The notes under the pieces: generated by a model
Told to the model about the DNA's origin: nothing
The model's input: only the letters and a program-made list of their open reading frames with translations
Database searches by the model: none
Shown here: one piece after another, positions 35,857-44,751 of the stretch
How the letters are laid out: every line of letters begins with the position of its first letter
Position numbering within the stretch: position 1 is the first letter of the stretch
Position numbers and translations under genes: made by a program
Assembly: GCA_019423565.1 (NCBI GenBank)
Contig: JAHZBE010000008.1
Location: forward strand, 1-64,000
Reading direction: 5' to 3'
Source: a bacterium
GTDB taxonomy: Bacteria; Bacillota_I; Bacilli_A; RF39; UBA660
Length of the DNA: 64,000 nt

Positions 35857-36992
35857 TATAAAATCATTATTAATACTACTATTGCAAGAGCAATAGCAAT
35901 TATAGATAATAATACTATATTACTAAATCCCCATTTATTGTCAGGATTTTTTAAAGTCATTACCTGTTTATTTTCTTTTTTTAGTTCTATTTTTTCTGAT
36001 AATATTCCTACTAATTTTTCATAGTATTCTCTTTCAAGAGGTGCAAGAGCAAGCATTGCATCTGGATTTTTATAATATTTTTTAAGATTTTCAGCAACTT
36101 CTTCTCTCTTTGCTGGTTCTATTCCTTCAGCATTTATTATATCTGGAATATCTTCAAATTCATTAAACTCATTAACGCTAGTATTATCAGTAGCATATGA
36201 CTCACCATTATTTTCATTAGAAGATACATTATTATTTTCATTACTTATTTCTTGAGCTCTATAATTTGCTTCTTTTGGGCTTTGTACTTCAGCCTTTTGT
36301 TTTTCATCATTATATGCACCTTCAATAATTTTTCCATCTTTATCAAGCGCAACAATATCTTCCAAATTTACATATACAACTCCTAATTTTTCTTTGTTTT
36401 TCAAAATTTCATCTAAACATTTCTTCTTTTTTTCTTCTAAATTATCTATTTCTTTTTGATGATCATTTAAATCACCAATATAAATCATTTTAAGTTCTAT
36501 ATTTTTTTCTTTTAATTTTTCATTTAATATAGCAGTTGAATTTGCCTTATAATCATCTGATTGAAAATCCTCATTATTATTTTGTTCTTCTTTTAAAAAC
36601 TCAACAAGAGTTCCATCACTTGGATTTTCAAGTAATCTTTTTCTACCAATTTTAGAATCATAAAAAGAAAATATTTCTTTACCACTATTTAAATATTTAT
36701 GTTCTATATCATTAATATCTACACCAAATGTTTTACTAATTACTTCTTCATTTGATTTTGCTTCCTTTAATTCCTTTTGATTTAAATAATCATTTAAAAT
36801 ATTCATTCTAGTTTCATCACTAAAACTTCCTTTTAACTTATTGACCATTTCATTAAATTCTGAATCTGTTTTACACAAATTATTTACTTCAAGTATTGCT
36901 TTTTTTTCTTCTGCATTAAGTGTACTCAAATTAGGATTATTTAAAAACTTAATAAATAATTTTACATTTTTTTCTATTTCTTTATTCTCCAT
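35856..36992 (-). CDS. Hypothetical tail-anchored protein
   Basis: A 378-residue unknown protein. Residues 1-150 are helical and charged, about 235-285 are a Asn/Glu/Ser-rich linker, and the last 22 residues are a single membrane segment (SNIVLLSIIAIALAIVVLI), so it too is tail-anchored and cytosolic. GGAG lies before the ATG. It is transcribed separately from the neighbouring hydrolase but in the same direction; a common process is plausible. Confidence 0.6.
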   Translation of the reverse strand: MENKEIEKNVKLFIKFLNNPNLSTLNAEEKKAILEVNNLCKTDSEFNEMVNKLKGSFSDETRMNILNDYLNQKELKEAKSNEEVISKTFGVDINDIEHKYLNSGKEIFSFYDSKIGRKRLLENPSDGTLVEFLKEEQNNNEDFQSDDYKANSTAILNEKLKEKNIELKMIYIGDLNDHQKEIDNLEEKKKKCLDEILKNKEKLGVVYVNLEDIVALDKDGKIIEGAYNDEKQKAEVQSPKEANYRAQEISNENNNVSSNENNGESYATDNTSVNEFNEFEDIPDIINAEGIEPAKREEVAENLKKYYKNPDAMLALAPLEREYYEKLVGILSEKIELKKENKQVMTLKNPDNKWGFSNIVLLSIIAIALAIVVLIMIL

Positions 36993-37068
36993 AACTTACT
37001 CCTACCTTTATTTTATTATATCATCATTTAAAAAAATATGATATTATATTTTATAGGTGATTTACATT

Positions 37069-37371
37069 ATGAAAAAATTTACTATGAAAGATGAAAAATT
37101 TATATGTGAAAATTGTGGTAAGGAAGTTTTACCACTTGGATATACTGCAAGAGATCATTGTAATTATTGCTTATATTCAAAACACTTAGATATATTTCCT
37201 GGTGATAGAGAAAATACTTGCCTGGGAAAACTAAAACCTATTGGAATAGAAAAATTTAAAGATACATATAAGATAATTTATAAATGTGAAAAATGTAATA
37301 AATTACATAAAAATATAATGGCTAAAGATGATAATTTTGATTTAATAATTGAGTTATCTAAAGCAGAATAA
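37069..37371 (+). CDS. RNHCP domain zinc-ribbon protein
   Basis: A 100-residue protein with three Cys pairs: CENC (13-16), CNYC (31-34) in the ARDHCNYCL motif that names the RNHCP family, and CEKC (73-76). Probably zinc-binding; the function is unknown. The start at 37069 has AGGTG upstream, while the earlier GTG (37057) would overlap that site. Confidence 0.75.
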   Translation: MKKFTMKDEKFICENCGKEVLPLGYTARDHCNYCLYSKHLDIFPGDRENTCLGKLKPIGIEKFKDTYKIIYKCEKCNKLHKNIMAKDDNFDLIIELSKAE

Positions 37372-37399
37372 AATGTTAGAAATAAAGTTAATTTATTGT

Positions 37400-37435
37400 A
37401 AAAAAATTATGAAATTTTAAATTCATAATTTTTTT
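37400..37435 (+). terminator. Terminator of the RNHCP gene
   Basis: A perfect 14-bp stem (37400-37413 with 37422-37435) with an 8-nt loop, ending in a T run. It is purely A/T except for one G-C pair, as is usual in this genome. Confidence 0.75.
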
Positions 37436-37518
37436 ATTATTTATTTTTAATCTTTCTATTATTTGAAAATTCATAATATTTTATTATTAAAAAATCCACA
37501 AAAGCTAATAACACTAAA

Positions 37519-38316
37519 TCAATAATTGTTCCTATATATACAATTATACTCCATGATAATATATTTATTTCCTTTATTTCTTATTTTTTCTATTTTTTCT
37601 TTAGTATCATCTAATTCATAGTTGAATCTATCAATTAATTTATTTACATAGTTATTTTCTTTAATATAAAGCAGACTTTCTTTAAAATATAATCCATATA
37701 TAAATGCAATATAAGAAATCCATATATCAGCAGGTGTTTTTCTATCTTTACTTAATATAGTTTTTTCATTCATAAAATCATTAAAAATATTATCTGATAT
37801 TAATGAATTTTCAATTTCCTCCTGTGTTATATTTGCCATCGTATAAATATCATCTTCATACTTTGCTCTAAAAGAATCTAATTTGTCAGCATCTCTTATT
37901 ATTTTTGAATGCAATATTTGCACCTTATTCATATTATCAAAATCAACTATATACTTACTATGATTAGATATTGCTATCTTTATAATATCATCATATTTAT
38001 TATCTTTAACAAATTCTCTTATTAAATTATTTTCAAATAACAATTTAACTCCTAGTGTAGCATGATCATACTTATTTATATCTTCTCTAAAACTTTTTAA
38101 TTCCTTTGCTTGATCAAATCTTCCAATATCATGTAAAAGGGCAATTATAAGAGCAATTTCTTTATTTTCATTATCTATGTTCATTTTATCACATAAATAT
38201 CTAGCATTATCAACCACATGAAATGTATGATTTAATTTATGCTTTATTTTTTCATCATTTAAATCATAACTATTATTAATAAAATTTATAAATCTATCTT
38301 TTGCATATTCGAACAT
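37519..38316 (-). CDS. HD-domain phosphohydrolase
   Basis: A 265-residue metal-dependent HD hydrolase: His33, His62-Asp63 (ALLHDIGRFD), His85 and His119 (SNHS), and Asp142/Asp144 (IRDADKLDSF). The pattern fits HD nucleotide phosphohydrolases; substrate unknown. It is a single gene with no visible partner; 143 bp of A/T-rich DNA without other features separate it from spoVAE. Confidence 0.8.
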   Translation of the reverse strand: MFEYAKDRFINFINNSYDLNDEKIKHKLNHTFHVVDNARYLCDKMNIDNENKEIALIIALLHDIGRFDQAKELKSFREDINKYDHATLGVKLLFENNLIREFVKDNKYDDIIKIAISNHSKYIVDFDNMNKVQILHSKIIRDADKLDSFRAKYEDDIYTMANITQEEIENSLISDNIFNDFMNEKTILSKDRKTPADIWISYIAFIYGLYFKESLLYIKENNYVNKLIDRFNYELDDTKEKIEKIRNKGNKYIIMEYNCIYRNNY

Positions 38317-38459
38317 ATAATAATCCTCTCAATTTACAATTTTTCATCTATAGGTATTTTCCTATAAAGGTATTATATCATAAAATATACAATATTTTTT
38401 TAAATATAAATTTAATAAAAATATTAATATTTAAAAAAAACTTTTTTAGAGGTATTTTT

Positions 38460-38810
38460 TTAATTTTTTGGTTTAAATATCATAGTAAATATAAATGCAA
38501 ATATTATAGTAGCAGTTATACCTGTTGCGGTTAAAGAAAACATTCCTGTAAATAAACCTAAAAGTCCATCAACTTTTGCTTTAGCAAGTGCTCCATGAAT
38601 TAATAAGTGTCCAAAACTAGTAATGCATACAATTGCTCCTGCACCAAATTTATCTACAAATAAATCATATATTGAAAATGTATCTAGAGCTGCTCCTATT
38701 ACTACAAATAAACTTGTAATATGTCCTGGTAATAATTTAGTATTGTCAAGTATTATTTGACCTATTAAACATACTATTCCTGCAAATAAAAATGAATAAA
38801 TAAATTCCAT
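38460..38810 (-). CDS. spoVAE: Stage V sporulation protein AE (SpoVAE)
   Basis: A 116-residue membrane protein with four segments and the family motif FAGIVCLIGQIILDNTKLLPGHI, split here at ten residues: it is the SpoVAEb type. With SpoVAC and SpoVAD it forms the inner-membrane channel moving dipicolinic acid into the forespore and out at germination. It starts one base after spoVAD. Confidence 0.93.
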   Translation of the reverse strand: MEFIYSFLFAGIVCLIGQIILDNTKLLPGHITSLFVVIGAALDTFSIYDLFVDKFGAGAIVCITSFGHLLIHGALAKAKVDGLLGLFTGMFSLTATGITATIIFAFIFTMIFKPKN

Positions 38811-38811
38811 A

Positions 38812-39798
38812 TTATATTACCTCCAAACATACAGCATGACTTACTGATGGTATACTAAATTTTTGATTACAAGTTGTTGGACTCATAAGTGCACCTGTTG
38901 CGATTAATAAAACTTTTTTTATTATTCTTTGCTTCATTTTAGGAATAATACTAGAGTATACAACTAGTGGCATACAAGATGGACCTGATCCACCTGCATA
39001 TATATTTTCTTTATAATCATATATCATAGTTGCAGTGTCATCATAATTCTTATCTAATTTTATATTGTATTCTTTTTCACATATTTCTTTAAATATATCT
39101 TTACCATAAACACCTAAATCTCCAGTTAAAATTAAATCGTAGTCACTTACTTTTGTCTTAGTTTGCTTTAAGTGTTCATTTAATGTGTATGCTGCGCTTG
39201 GACTCATAACTGCGCCCATATCAAATACATTATCTACTCCCATATCTATTACTTTACCAATAGTTGCGCTAGTTACTTTTATATCTGTTTTAGCATTTGT
39301 AAGCATTAATGATGCTGCTCCTGTTACAGTAAATGTAGTTGTTTTTGGTTTTGGCGCACCATACTCAACTGGATTTCTAAATTGCCTTTCACTTGTCATA
39401 TTGTGTGAAGATGTTGTACATATTGCTTTCTTATTTTTTTCATTTTCTAAAATAGATGCTGCGATTAATATTTCTTCACAAACAGATGCACAAGCATTAT
39501 ATACTCCTAAAAAAGGAATATTAAGATTTGAATATACAAAATTGGATATTGTAAGTTGATTCATTAAATCGGCACTTATTCCAAAAGAAATATCTTCTTC
39601 ATTATATTTAGTTTTATCAAGTAAAATTTTAATAGACTCTTTTAGTTCCTTCATTTCACATTTTTCAAATGTTTTTTCTCCATCATAAAAGTCAGTAAAC
39701 TTTTTATCAAAATTATCTTTTAATGGTCCTTCTATTACAAATGGACCTGCAACTGTGCTTACATTTTCTACATATACATTATTAAATTTTATAGTCAT
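38812..39798 (-). CDS. spoVAD: Stage V sporulation protein AD (SpoVAD)
   Basis: A 328-residue thiolase-fold protein that binds dipicolinic acid. Motifs IKFNNVYVENVSTVAGPFVIEGP, NIPFLGVYNACASVCEE and YAGGSGPSCMPLVVYS match the family. GGAGG lies in the end of spoVAC, coupling the two. Confidence 0.95.
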   Translation of the reverse strand: MTIKFNNVYVENVSTVAGPFVIEGPLKDNFDKKFTDFYDGEKTFEKCEMKELKESIKILLDKTKYNEEDISFGISADLMNQLTISNFVYSNLNIPFLGVYNACASVCEEILIAASILENEKNKKAICTTSSHNMTSERQFRNPVEYGAPKPKTTTFTVTGAASLMLTNAKTDIKVTSATIGKVIDMGVDNVFDMGAVMSPSAAYTLNEHLKQTKTKVSDYDLILTGDLGVYGKDIFKEICEKEYNIKLDKNYDDTATMIYDYKENIYAGGSGPSCMPLVVYSSIIPKMKQRIIKKVLLIATGALMSPTTCNQKFSIPSVSHAVCLEVI

Positions 39799-39801
39799 TT
39801 T

Positions 39802-40242
39802 CTAACCTCCAAAAAATACGAATCTAATTATTCCAAATACATATGCTGCGACTACTCCATAAAGAATAACACTACCTGATAATTTAAAAATATTAGATCC
39901 TATTCCCATTACAAGTCCTTCATGTTTATATTCAAGTGCACTTGATGTTGTCGCATGTGCAAATCCACTTATTGGGATAAATAATCCTGCTCCTGCTTTT
40001 GATACCCAGTTATCAAAAAATCCAAGTGCTGTAAATAAACATGCTAGAAATATTATTGTAACCATCATTAAACTTACCGCCACACTTTGACTTACTCCAT
40101 CAATCATTAAATACACTTTTATTAATACTTCACCAATTAATCCAACAAGTCCACCAACTAAAAATGCTATAATCATATTTTTTACTTTGTTTTCTTTTGG
40201 ACTATGTTTGTCTACTATTTTTTTGTATTCTTGTTTGTTCAT
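39802..40242 (-). CDS. spoVAC: Stage V sporulation protein AC (SpoVAC)
   Basis: A 146-residue mechanosensitive membrane channel protein of the dipicolinate complex. Four membrane segments and the GGLVGLIGEVLIKVY and FAHATTSSALEYKHEGLVMGIG motifs are present. First gene of spoVACDE; spoVAA and spoVAB, found in Bacillus, are absent, as in many Clostridia. Confidence 0.95.
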   Translation of the reverse strand: MNKQEYKKIVDKHSPKENKVKNMIIAFLVGGLVGLIGEVLIKVYLMIDGVSQSVAVSLMMVTIIFLACLFTALGFFDNWVSKAGAGLFIPISGFAHATTSSALEYKHEGLVMGIGSNIFKLSGSVILYGVVAAYVFGIIRFVFFGG

Positions 40243-40258
40243 ATTTTTTCACCATTTG

Positions 40259-40288
40259 TATTATTAACAAAAAAAATTTTTTTATACA
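40259..40288 (-). promoter_or_regulatory. Sigma-G/F type promoter for spoVACDE
   Basis: Minus strand TGTATA (40283-40288), 17-bp spacer, AATAATA (40259-40265); the forespore sigma-G/F consensus is TGAATA-N17-CATACTA. Match is 5 of 6 and 5 of 7. It is only 24 bp upstream of the spoVAC start and follows a terminator, so spoVA could be expressed in the forespore separately from sigF. Confidence 0.55.
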
Positions 40289-40322
40289 AAAAAAAGGATA
40301 AACTTATGCACATAGTTTATCC
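40288..40322 (-). terminator. Terminator between sigF and spoVAC
   Basis: A perfect 9-bp GGATAAACT/AGTTTATCC stem (40296-40304 with 40314-40322), 9-nt loop, then eight T on the minus strand. It overlaps the sigF stop codon. Confidence 0.8.
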
Positions 40323-40966
40323 GATAAATCATCTAATATTTTTCTTTCTAGTCTATATACTTTTACTTGACTAATATTATTTTCTTTTGCGATTTCTGTT
40401 TGTGTTTTACCTTCATAATATCTTTGGTATATTAATTTTTGATCTTCTTTTTTCAAATTACTTAATGCTTCTTTTAAACTTATTAAATCTATTTTATCTA
40501 ATTTTTCTTCACTTGCAATTACATCTTTTATAGATATATTATCATTATCTTCATTTACACTTTCATCTATACTTTGTACATTTTGATTTAAATTTAAAAC
40601 TTCTAATACTTTACTTTTTTCTTCATTAACTATCATGCACAAAATATCTAAACTAGGATATTCTCCTTTACTTTTAAAATAATGATCTTTTGCTATATCT
40701 ACTTTTTTCTTTAATTTAAAAATATCTCTACTTATTTTAATATTCTTGTCTTCTCTCAAATACTTTAATACTTCACCTAATATATATTTTTCACAAAATG
40801 TTGAAAATTTTATTCCAAGCGTAGGATCAAAATTATTTGCTGCCTTTATAACTCCCATTTTACCAGCCTGCATTAAATCTTCTCTATTATAACTACTTGC
40901 GTACTTATTAACGATAAAAGATACTTTATTTTCCATCTCTACAGCTAGTTCATTTGTTAAAATCAT
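40304..40966 (-). CDS. sigF: RNA polymerase sporulation sigma factor, sigma-F type
   Basis: A 220-residue group 3 sigma factor of the sigma-F/G branch: NREDLMQAGKMGVIKAANNF and KFSTFCEKYILGEVLKYLRED (regions 2.1-2.4), a region 3 helix, and region 4 with QTEIAKENNISQVKVYRLERKIL. It is shorter than Bacillus sigma-F (255). Position, between a SpoIIAA-like gene and spoVA, supports sigma-F over sigma-G. Its ATG overlaps the stop of the spoIIAA-like gene (ATGA), so spoIIAB is missing from the operon. Confidence 0.85.
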   Translation of the reverse strand: MILTNELAVEMENKVSFIVNKYASSYNREDLMQAGKMGVIKAANNFDPTLGIKFSTFCEKYILGEVLKYLREDKNIKISRDIFKLKKKVDIAKDHYFKSKGEYPSLDILCMIVNEEKSKVLEVLNLNQNVQSIDESVNEDNDNISIKDVIASEEKLDKIDLISLKEALSNLKKEDQKLIYQRYYEGKTQTEIAKENNISQVKVYRLERKILDDLSDKLCA

Positions 40967-41271
40967 ATACTTAAAAGTTTAAGTGCTGATAATTCATCAG
41001 ATACATATTCTAAATCATAAGCACTCATTTCATCACCACATATAAGCATTCTTCCATCGTTTTCTTCTAATACTCTTTTACATCTTTCAAATAATGGTAC
41101 ATTACCTTTAATAATTAAATTACTCGTATTAAAAACAATAAATCTAATTCCACCATCTCTTATTATTTCAAAAACCTTTTCTTCTACATCAAAAGAACTT
41201 ATTTCATTTAGTAAACCTGTTAATCTAACAAATAAAACTCCTCTTGTAAATTCAATATTTACATCTACCAT
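40963..41271 (-). CDS. SpoIIAA-like STAS protein lacking the phosphorylation Ser
   Basis: A 102-residue STAS-domain protein in the spoIIAA position. The first half (GVLFVRLTGLLN, IRFIVFNTSNL) and the later CKRVLEENDGRMLICG align with SpoIIAA, but the DSSGLG motif around the phosphorylated Ser58 is replaced by IIKGNV (53-58) with a short deletion. No other Ser occupies that place. It therefore cannot be regulated by SpoIIAB kinase in the usual manner. The ATG at 41271 is better spaced from GAGGG than 41280. Confidence 0.75.
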   Translation of the reverse strand: MVDVNIEFTRGVLFVRLTGLLNEISSFDVEEKVFEIIRDGGIRFIVFNTSNLIIKGNVPLFERCKRVLEENDGRMLICGDEMSAYDLEYVSDELSALKLLSI

Positions 41272-41331
41272 TTTTTTCATCCCTCTTCTTTCATAAATAT
41301 TAAAGCACTAATAATATACCTTTTAAATACT

Positions 41332-41358
41332 TTAGACAAAACATTACAAAATTCGACT
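41332..41358 (-). promoter_or_regulatory. Putative Spo0A boxes upstream of the spoIIAA-like/sigF operon
   Basis: On the minus strand TTTGTCTAA (41332-41340) and AGTCGAA (41352-41358) each differ by one base from the 0A-box core TTTGTCGAA/TGTCGAA. They lie 60-90 bp upstream of the start. In Bacillus the spoIIA operon is activated by Spo0A with sigma-H. No clear sigma-H promoter could be identified. Confidence 0.45.
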
Positions 41359-41471
41359 TAACTTTTTTTCGAGCATTTTTGCTCTCATATATTATTTACT
41401 CCGTTTATACCCAAAATTCCCCTATACTTATCAAATTTTTTATGATATATTTAAAAATGAAAGGAGAAAAT

Positions 41472-41969
41472 ATGAAAAAGGGTTTAAAAATTTTATTTAT
41501 TTCACTATTTGTAATTTTAATTTCAGGTTGTGGTAATGAAAAAACTAATGTTAATACAAATAAGGATACAGCTAAAGAAACTATAAACACTTGTACTTTA
41601 AGTTCTGATCAATCTTCTAATGGATATACACTATCTTCAAATTATGAAATTCATTCAAAAGATGGACTAGTTAATAGCGTTACAACTAAAGAAACAGTTG
41701 AATCAGATAATGAACAAGTAAGATCTTATTTCAAAAAGACATTAGAAGATTCTTATAATACTGCAAATGAAAGTTATGGTGGTTATACTTATAATGTCAC
41801 AGAAGATGGAAATAAAGTTATTTCTGATGTAACAATCGATTATTCTAAAATGGATTTAGAAAAATTTGTTAATGACAATTCACAAATGAAATCTTACATA
41901 AAAAATAATAAAATATCTTTAGATGGAATGAAAAAAATATATGAAGCTTTAGGAGCAACTTGTAATTAG
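41472..41969 (+). CDS. DUF1307 (YehR-like) lipoprotein
   Basis: A 165-residue lipoprotein (lipobox LISGC, Cys18). It resembles the YehR/DUF1307 family in its later part (YGGYTYNVTEDGNKVISDVTIDYSKMDLEKF). The function of the family is unknown. The start at 41472 with AAAGGAG upstream is preferred over an unsupported upstream ATG. Monocistronic, with its own terminator. Confidence 0.75.
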   Translation: MKKGLKILFISLFVILISGCGNEKTNVNTNKDTAKETINTCTLSSDQSSNGYTLSSNYEIHSKDGLVNSVTTKETVESDNEQVRSYFKKTLEDSYNTANESYGGYTYNVTEDGNKVISDVTIDYSKMDLEKFVNDNSQMKSYIKNNKISLDGMKKIYEALGATCN

Positions 41970-41996
41970 ACTATACTATTTAGTATAGTTTTTTCT
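41970..41996 (+). terminator. Terminator of the YehR-like gene
   Basis: A 7-bp ACTATAC/GTATAGT stem (41970-41976 with 41983-41989), 6-nt loop and TTTTTTC run, starting at the stop codon. Confidence 0.75.
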
Positions 41997-42051
41997 TTTA
42001 TTTAGTGATATACTTAAAGTATGTAATATAGAAAAATAGGAGAAAAAAAAG

Positions 42052-44619
42052 ATGTATAGTAAAAATATTAATGATGTTTATAAAGAATTAAATACAAGTG
42101 AAAAAGGATTAACTATAAATGAAGTTAATAAAAGATTAAATATATATGATAAAAATATAATAAAGGAAAAGAAAAAAGAAAATATTTTCTTAAGATTTTT
42201 AAAACAATTTAAAGATATAATGATTATTATTCTTTTAGTAGTCGCACTACTCCTTTATATATATGGAGTACTATATTCTCATGAATATACAGATACGATA
42301 GTAATATTAGTTGTTGTTTTTATAAATGCAATTACTGGTTTTATTCAAGAAGAAAAAGCAAATTCTGTTATTGATGGACTAAAAAAATATGAAGCTTCAA
42401 CTTGTAAAGTAAAAAGAAATGGTAAAATTGATATTGCTGATACAAGTACTTTAGTTCCTGGTGATATTATATTTTTAGAAGCTGGTGATATGGTACCTGC
42501 AGATTCTAGAATAATTACATGTGAAAACCTAAAAGTTGATGAATCACCTTTAACAGGTGAAAGTATTCCAGTTATTAAAACAAATGAAACATTAAATAAT
42601 AATTTAATAATTCAAGATCAAAAAAACATGATTTTCTTGTCATCAAACATAACAAATGGTAAATGCATGGCAGTTGTTATAAATACTGGTATGAATACAG
42701 AAATAGGAAAAATAGCTTCTTCATTAAATAAAATATCAAATATTGAGACACCTCTTCAAATAAAAATAAAAGAAATAAGTAAAAATCTAACAATAATTGT
42801 ATTTATAATAATGATTTTTATATTTATATTAGCGCTTTTTAATCACTACTCATTTCTAGAAATAATAATGCTTTGTTCTTCACTTGCGGTTGCGGCTATT
42901 CCAGAAGGATTACCTGCGGTTATAACTATTTCATTATCTATTGGTATATCTAATCTTGCGAAAAAGAAAACGATAGTAAAACAAATGCAAGCAGTTGAAA
43001 CACTAGGTTCTGTTGATATTATTTGTTCAGATAAAACAGGAACAATTACACAAAATAAAATGACTGTAAAAGAAGAAGTTATTTATGATAAAGAAATGTT
43101 AAATTATATATGTGCACTTTGTAATGAAGGATTAATAATAAATAATGAATATAAAGGTGACCCTACTGAAACATCATTATATGGATATTTATATAAAAAT
43201 AATATTGATGCGTTAAAAATTAGAAAAGAAAATAAAAGAATAATAGATGCTCCTTTTGATAGTGAAAGAAAATTATCTACTACAATTAATAAAATTGGTG
43301 ATAAAACTTATTTATTATGTAAAGGTAGTATCGATAATTTACTTAATAAATGTGAATATATAAATAATATAAAAATAACTAATAAAGATATAAATGATAT
43401 TAAAGATAGTGAAAAGAAACTTGCTAGTAAAGCACTTAGAGTATTAGGATTTGCATATAAAGAAATTAATGATATTCCACAAAATTCTACTGAAGTAATT
43501 AATGAAGAAAACAATCTTAATTTTGCTGGTTTACTTGGGATGATTGATCCACCAAGAGATACTGTTATAAAAAGTGTTGAAATGTGTAAAAATGCAGGTA
43601 TTAGACCAATAATGATTACAGGTGATTCACTAGATACTGCAAGTGCTATTGCTAAAGAAATAGGAATTATAGATAACGATAATGAGGGAATACTTGGTAA
43701 TGCTCTTGATAATTATACTGATGAAGAACTTGAACAAATAGTTAAAAATTATTCTGTTTATGCAAGAGTTAATCCAGAACACAAAGAAAGAATTGTTAAA
43801 GCTTGGCAAAAAAATGGTAAAGTTGTTGCTATGACAGGAGATGGTGTTAATGATGCTCCTGCTATTAAAGATGCACATGTTGGTGTTGGTATGGGAATAA
43901 CTGGTACAGATGTAACAAAATCAGCTTCTGATATAGTACTTATGGATGATTCATTCTCAACAATAATAATTGCTGTTGAAGAAGGAAGAAGAATATATAA
44001 TAACATTAGAAATAATATTGTTTACTCATTATCTAGTAATTTTGCTGAAATATTTACAATAATTATTGGATTACTTTCTGGTAACACTATACTTTTACCA
44101 ATATATATATTATTTATTGATTTAGTAACTGATTCTGTTCCAAGCATATGTTTAGCATTTGAAAAAAGTGAAAAAAATATTATGAGTCAAAAACCAAGAG
44201 GTCTTAACAAATCATTATTTACACCATTTATAAAATCTTGCTTTATATCATCAGCAATTATCGAAACATTATTTGTTTGTTTAACTTACTTTATATCTTT
44301 AAAATTATATAATAATGAAATTGCAATGAGTCTTGCCCTTTTATCTATGGTTGTGCAAGAAATTATTTATTCTATATCTTGTAGAAATTTAAAAGAACCA
44401 GTATTCAAGCAAGGACTATTTTCTAATAAAGCAATGAATATTGGACTAGCTATAATATTATTAATTGAACTTCTAGTATTTATGACTCCTCTTGGTAAAA
44501 TAATAAGTGTTGAAAGTATTAAACCAAGTTTAGTATTAATTATATTTTTAATAAATAGTTCTTCATTTATAATTTATGAACTGTTAAAACCATTACTAAA
44601 AAAAGTATTTAAAGACTAA
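42052..44619 (+). CDS. Cation-translocating P-type ATPase, Ca2+ type (P2A)
   Basis: An 855-residue P-type ATPase. The membrane-embedded IPEGLP (about 283-288) of transmembrane segment 4, the dephosphorylation loop LTGES (167-171), the phosphorylated Asp327 in SDKTGT, and TGDGVNDAP (595-603) are intact. PEGLP and the overall layout identify the SERCA/PMCA-like calcium pumps, which export Ca2+. It is a single-gene unit with GGAG before the ATG and a terminator behind. Confidence 0.93.
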   Translation: MYSKNINDVYKELNTSEKGLTINEVNKRLNIYDKNIIKEKKKENIFLRFLKQFKDIMIIILLVVALLLYIYGVLYSHEYTDTIVILVVVFINAITGFIQEEKANSVIDGLKKYEASTCKVKRNGKIDIADTSTLVPGDIIFLEAGDMVPADSRIITCENLKVDESPLTGESIPVIKTNETLNNNLIIQDQKNMIFLSSNITNGKCMAVVINTGMNTEIGKIASSLNKISNIETPLQIKIKEISKNLTIIVFIIMIFIFILALFNHYSFLEIIMLCSSLAVAAIPEGLPAVITISLSIGISNLAKKKTIVKQMQAVETLGSVDIICSDKTGTITQNKMTVKEEVIYDKEMLNYICALCNEGLIINNEYKGDPTETSLYGYLYKNNIDALKIRKENKRIIDAPFDSERKLSTTINKIGDKTYLLCKGSIDNLLNKCEYINNIKITNKDINDIKDSEKKLASKALRVLGFAYKEINDIPQNSTEVINEENNLNFAGLLGMIDPPRDTVIKSVEMCKNAGIRPIMITGDSLDTASAIAKEIGIIDNDNEGILGNALDNYTDEELEQIVKNYSVYARVNPEHKERIVKAWQKNGKVVAMTGDGVNDAPAIKDAHVGVGMGITGTDVTKSASDIVLMDDSFSTIIIAVEEGRRIYNNIRNNIVYSLSSNFAEIFTIIIGLLSGNTILLPIYILFIDLVTDSVPSICLAFEKSEKNIMSQKPRGLNKSLFTPFIKSCFISSAIIETLFVCLTYFISLKLYNNEIAMSLALLSMVVQEIIYSISCRNLKEPVFKQGLFSNKAMNIGLAIILLIELLVFMTPLGKIISVESIKPSLVLIIFLINSSSFIIYELLKPLLKKVFKD

Positions 44620-44650
44620 ATAGTGTACTTAGAGTATACTATTTTTTTGT
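44619..44650 (+). terminator. Terminator of the P-type ATPase gene
   Basis: A 10-bp stem (44619-44628 with 44634-44643, one G-U pair) with a 5-nt loop and seven T. Confidence 0.75.
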
Positions 44651-44751
44651 GTAATTTATTTTTATATAGTTAGATTTATTTAATCCTACGATTCATAGGG
44701 TGACATATTTATAAATTTATAATACCATTGTTTTTGAAAGAAGGAATTCTT

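Noticed and set aside
41364..41382. GAGCA/TGCTC hairpin upstream of the sigF operon as a terminator
   Set aside because: Neither strand has a T run after the short stem.
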